A DNA stretch of 5,473 nucleotides from Pseudomonadota bacterium. Lineage in GTDB: Bacteria; Pseudomonadota; Alphaproteobacteria; Rhizobiales; Rhizobiaceae. The notes beneath the pieces are model-generated. The model saw only the letters and a program-made list of their open reading frames with translations. It made no database searches and was not told the DNA's origin. Position numbers and translations under genes: made by a program. Location of the stretch: positions 1 to 5,473 of the forward strand of contig JAEYRU010000171.1 of NCBI GenBank assembly GCA_023435335.1, in the 5' to 3' direction. Of the stretch, positions 5,345-5,473 are shown in pieces (within the stretch, counting starts at the first letter, position 1; each line of letters opens with the position of its first letter).

Positions 5345-5473
5345 TCAGGCCGCGCCGGCGGCGGTGGAAAGCGACGTCGCGCCGGCGCGGATGGCGTCGA
5401 GCGCGATGCGGATCTCCTCGTCGCTCACATTCAGCGGCGGCAGCAGGCGCACGACGTTGTCGCCTGCCGGCAC
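5345..5473 (-). CDS. argD: Acetylornithine aminotransferase (ArgD), C-terminal 42 residues; gene continues past the right edge
   Basis: Only the C-terminus is present. On the minus strand it reads VPAGDNVVRLLPPLNVSDEEI, then a helix IALDAIRAGATSL and an Ala-rich tail ending at TGA 5347-5345. The AGDNVVRLLPPL stretch is the characteristic end of class-III PLP acetylornithine/succinyldiaminopimelate aminotransferases. The identification is strengthened by argF starting 7 bases downstream. ArgD converts N-acetylglutamate semialdehyde to N-acetylornithine. The catalytic Lys and PLP-binding regions are outside the window, so they cannot be checked. Other class-III aminotransferases share parts of this tail, but the argF neighbour makes ArgD the best call. 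Confidence 0.88.
   Translation of the reverse strand: MPAGDNVVRLLPPLNVSDEEIRIALDAIRAGATSLSTAAGAA

Overview
The window reads as a chromosomal housekeeping segment of a high-GC alphaproteobacterium, most likely order Hyphomicrobiales (Mesorhizobium/Phyllobacteriaceae-like). The evidence is a long-form rhizobial-type dcd N-terminus, a SAM-II riboswitch (a class centred on Alphaproteobacteria) in front of metZ, a 130-residue ApaG starting MYRA, and the linked set argD-argF-hslO. I see no mobile element, CRISPR array, tRNA or rRNA. Nothing indicates recent gene transfer.

Left end (1-660): the 5' part of dcd (dCTP deaminase) runs leftwards off the window. It is divergent from metZ, which runs rightwards. 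The 194-bp gap between them holds a candidate metZ promoter, a SAM-II pseudoknot aptamer, and an intrinsic terminator whose 5' arm can instead pair with the 3' strand of the aptamer. This is a complete SAM-sensing transcription-attenuation leader. A separate inverted repeat next to dcd overlaps its Shine-Dalgarno sequence.

Middle (660-2890): metZ (O-succinylhomoserine sulfhydrylase, methionine synthesis) converges on a two-gene leftward unit. That unit is a CDP-alcohol phosphatidyltransferase-family membrane protein followed by a small MmcQ/YjbR-family protein, joined by an ATGA start/stop overlap. The phosphatidyltransferase is divergent from apaG across a 90-bp gap.

Right end (2912-5473): apaG runs rightwards and ends inside the 3' end of hslO (8-bp convergent overlap). 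hslO (Hsp33 redox chaperone) lies downstream of argF (ornithine carbamoyltransferase), which lies 7 bp downstream of the 3' end of argD (acetylornithine aminotransferase, cut by the window edge). argD-argF form an arginine-synthesis operon, and hslO may be cotranscribed.

The genes themselves are familiar families. The most interesting part is the regulatory architecture between dcd and metZ. I see no convincing evidence of a wholly new system.
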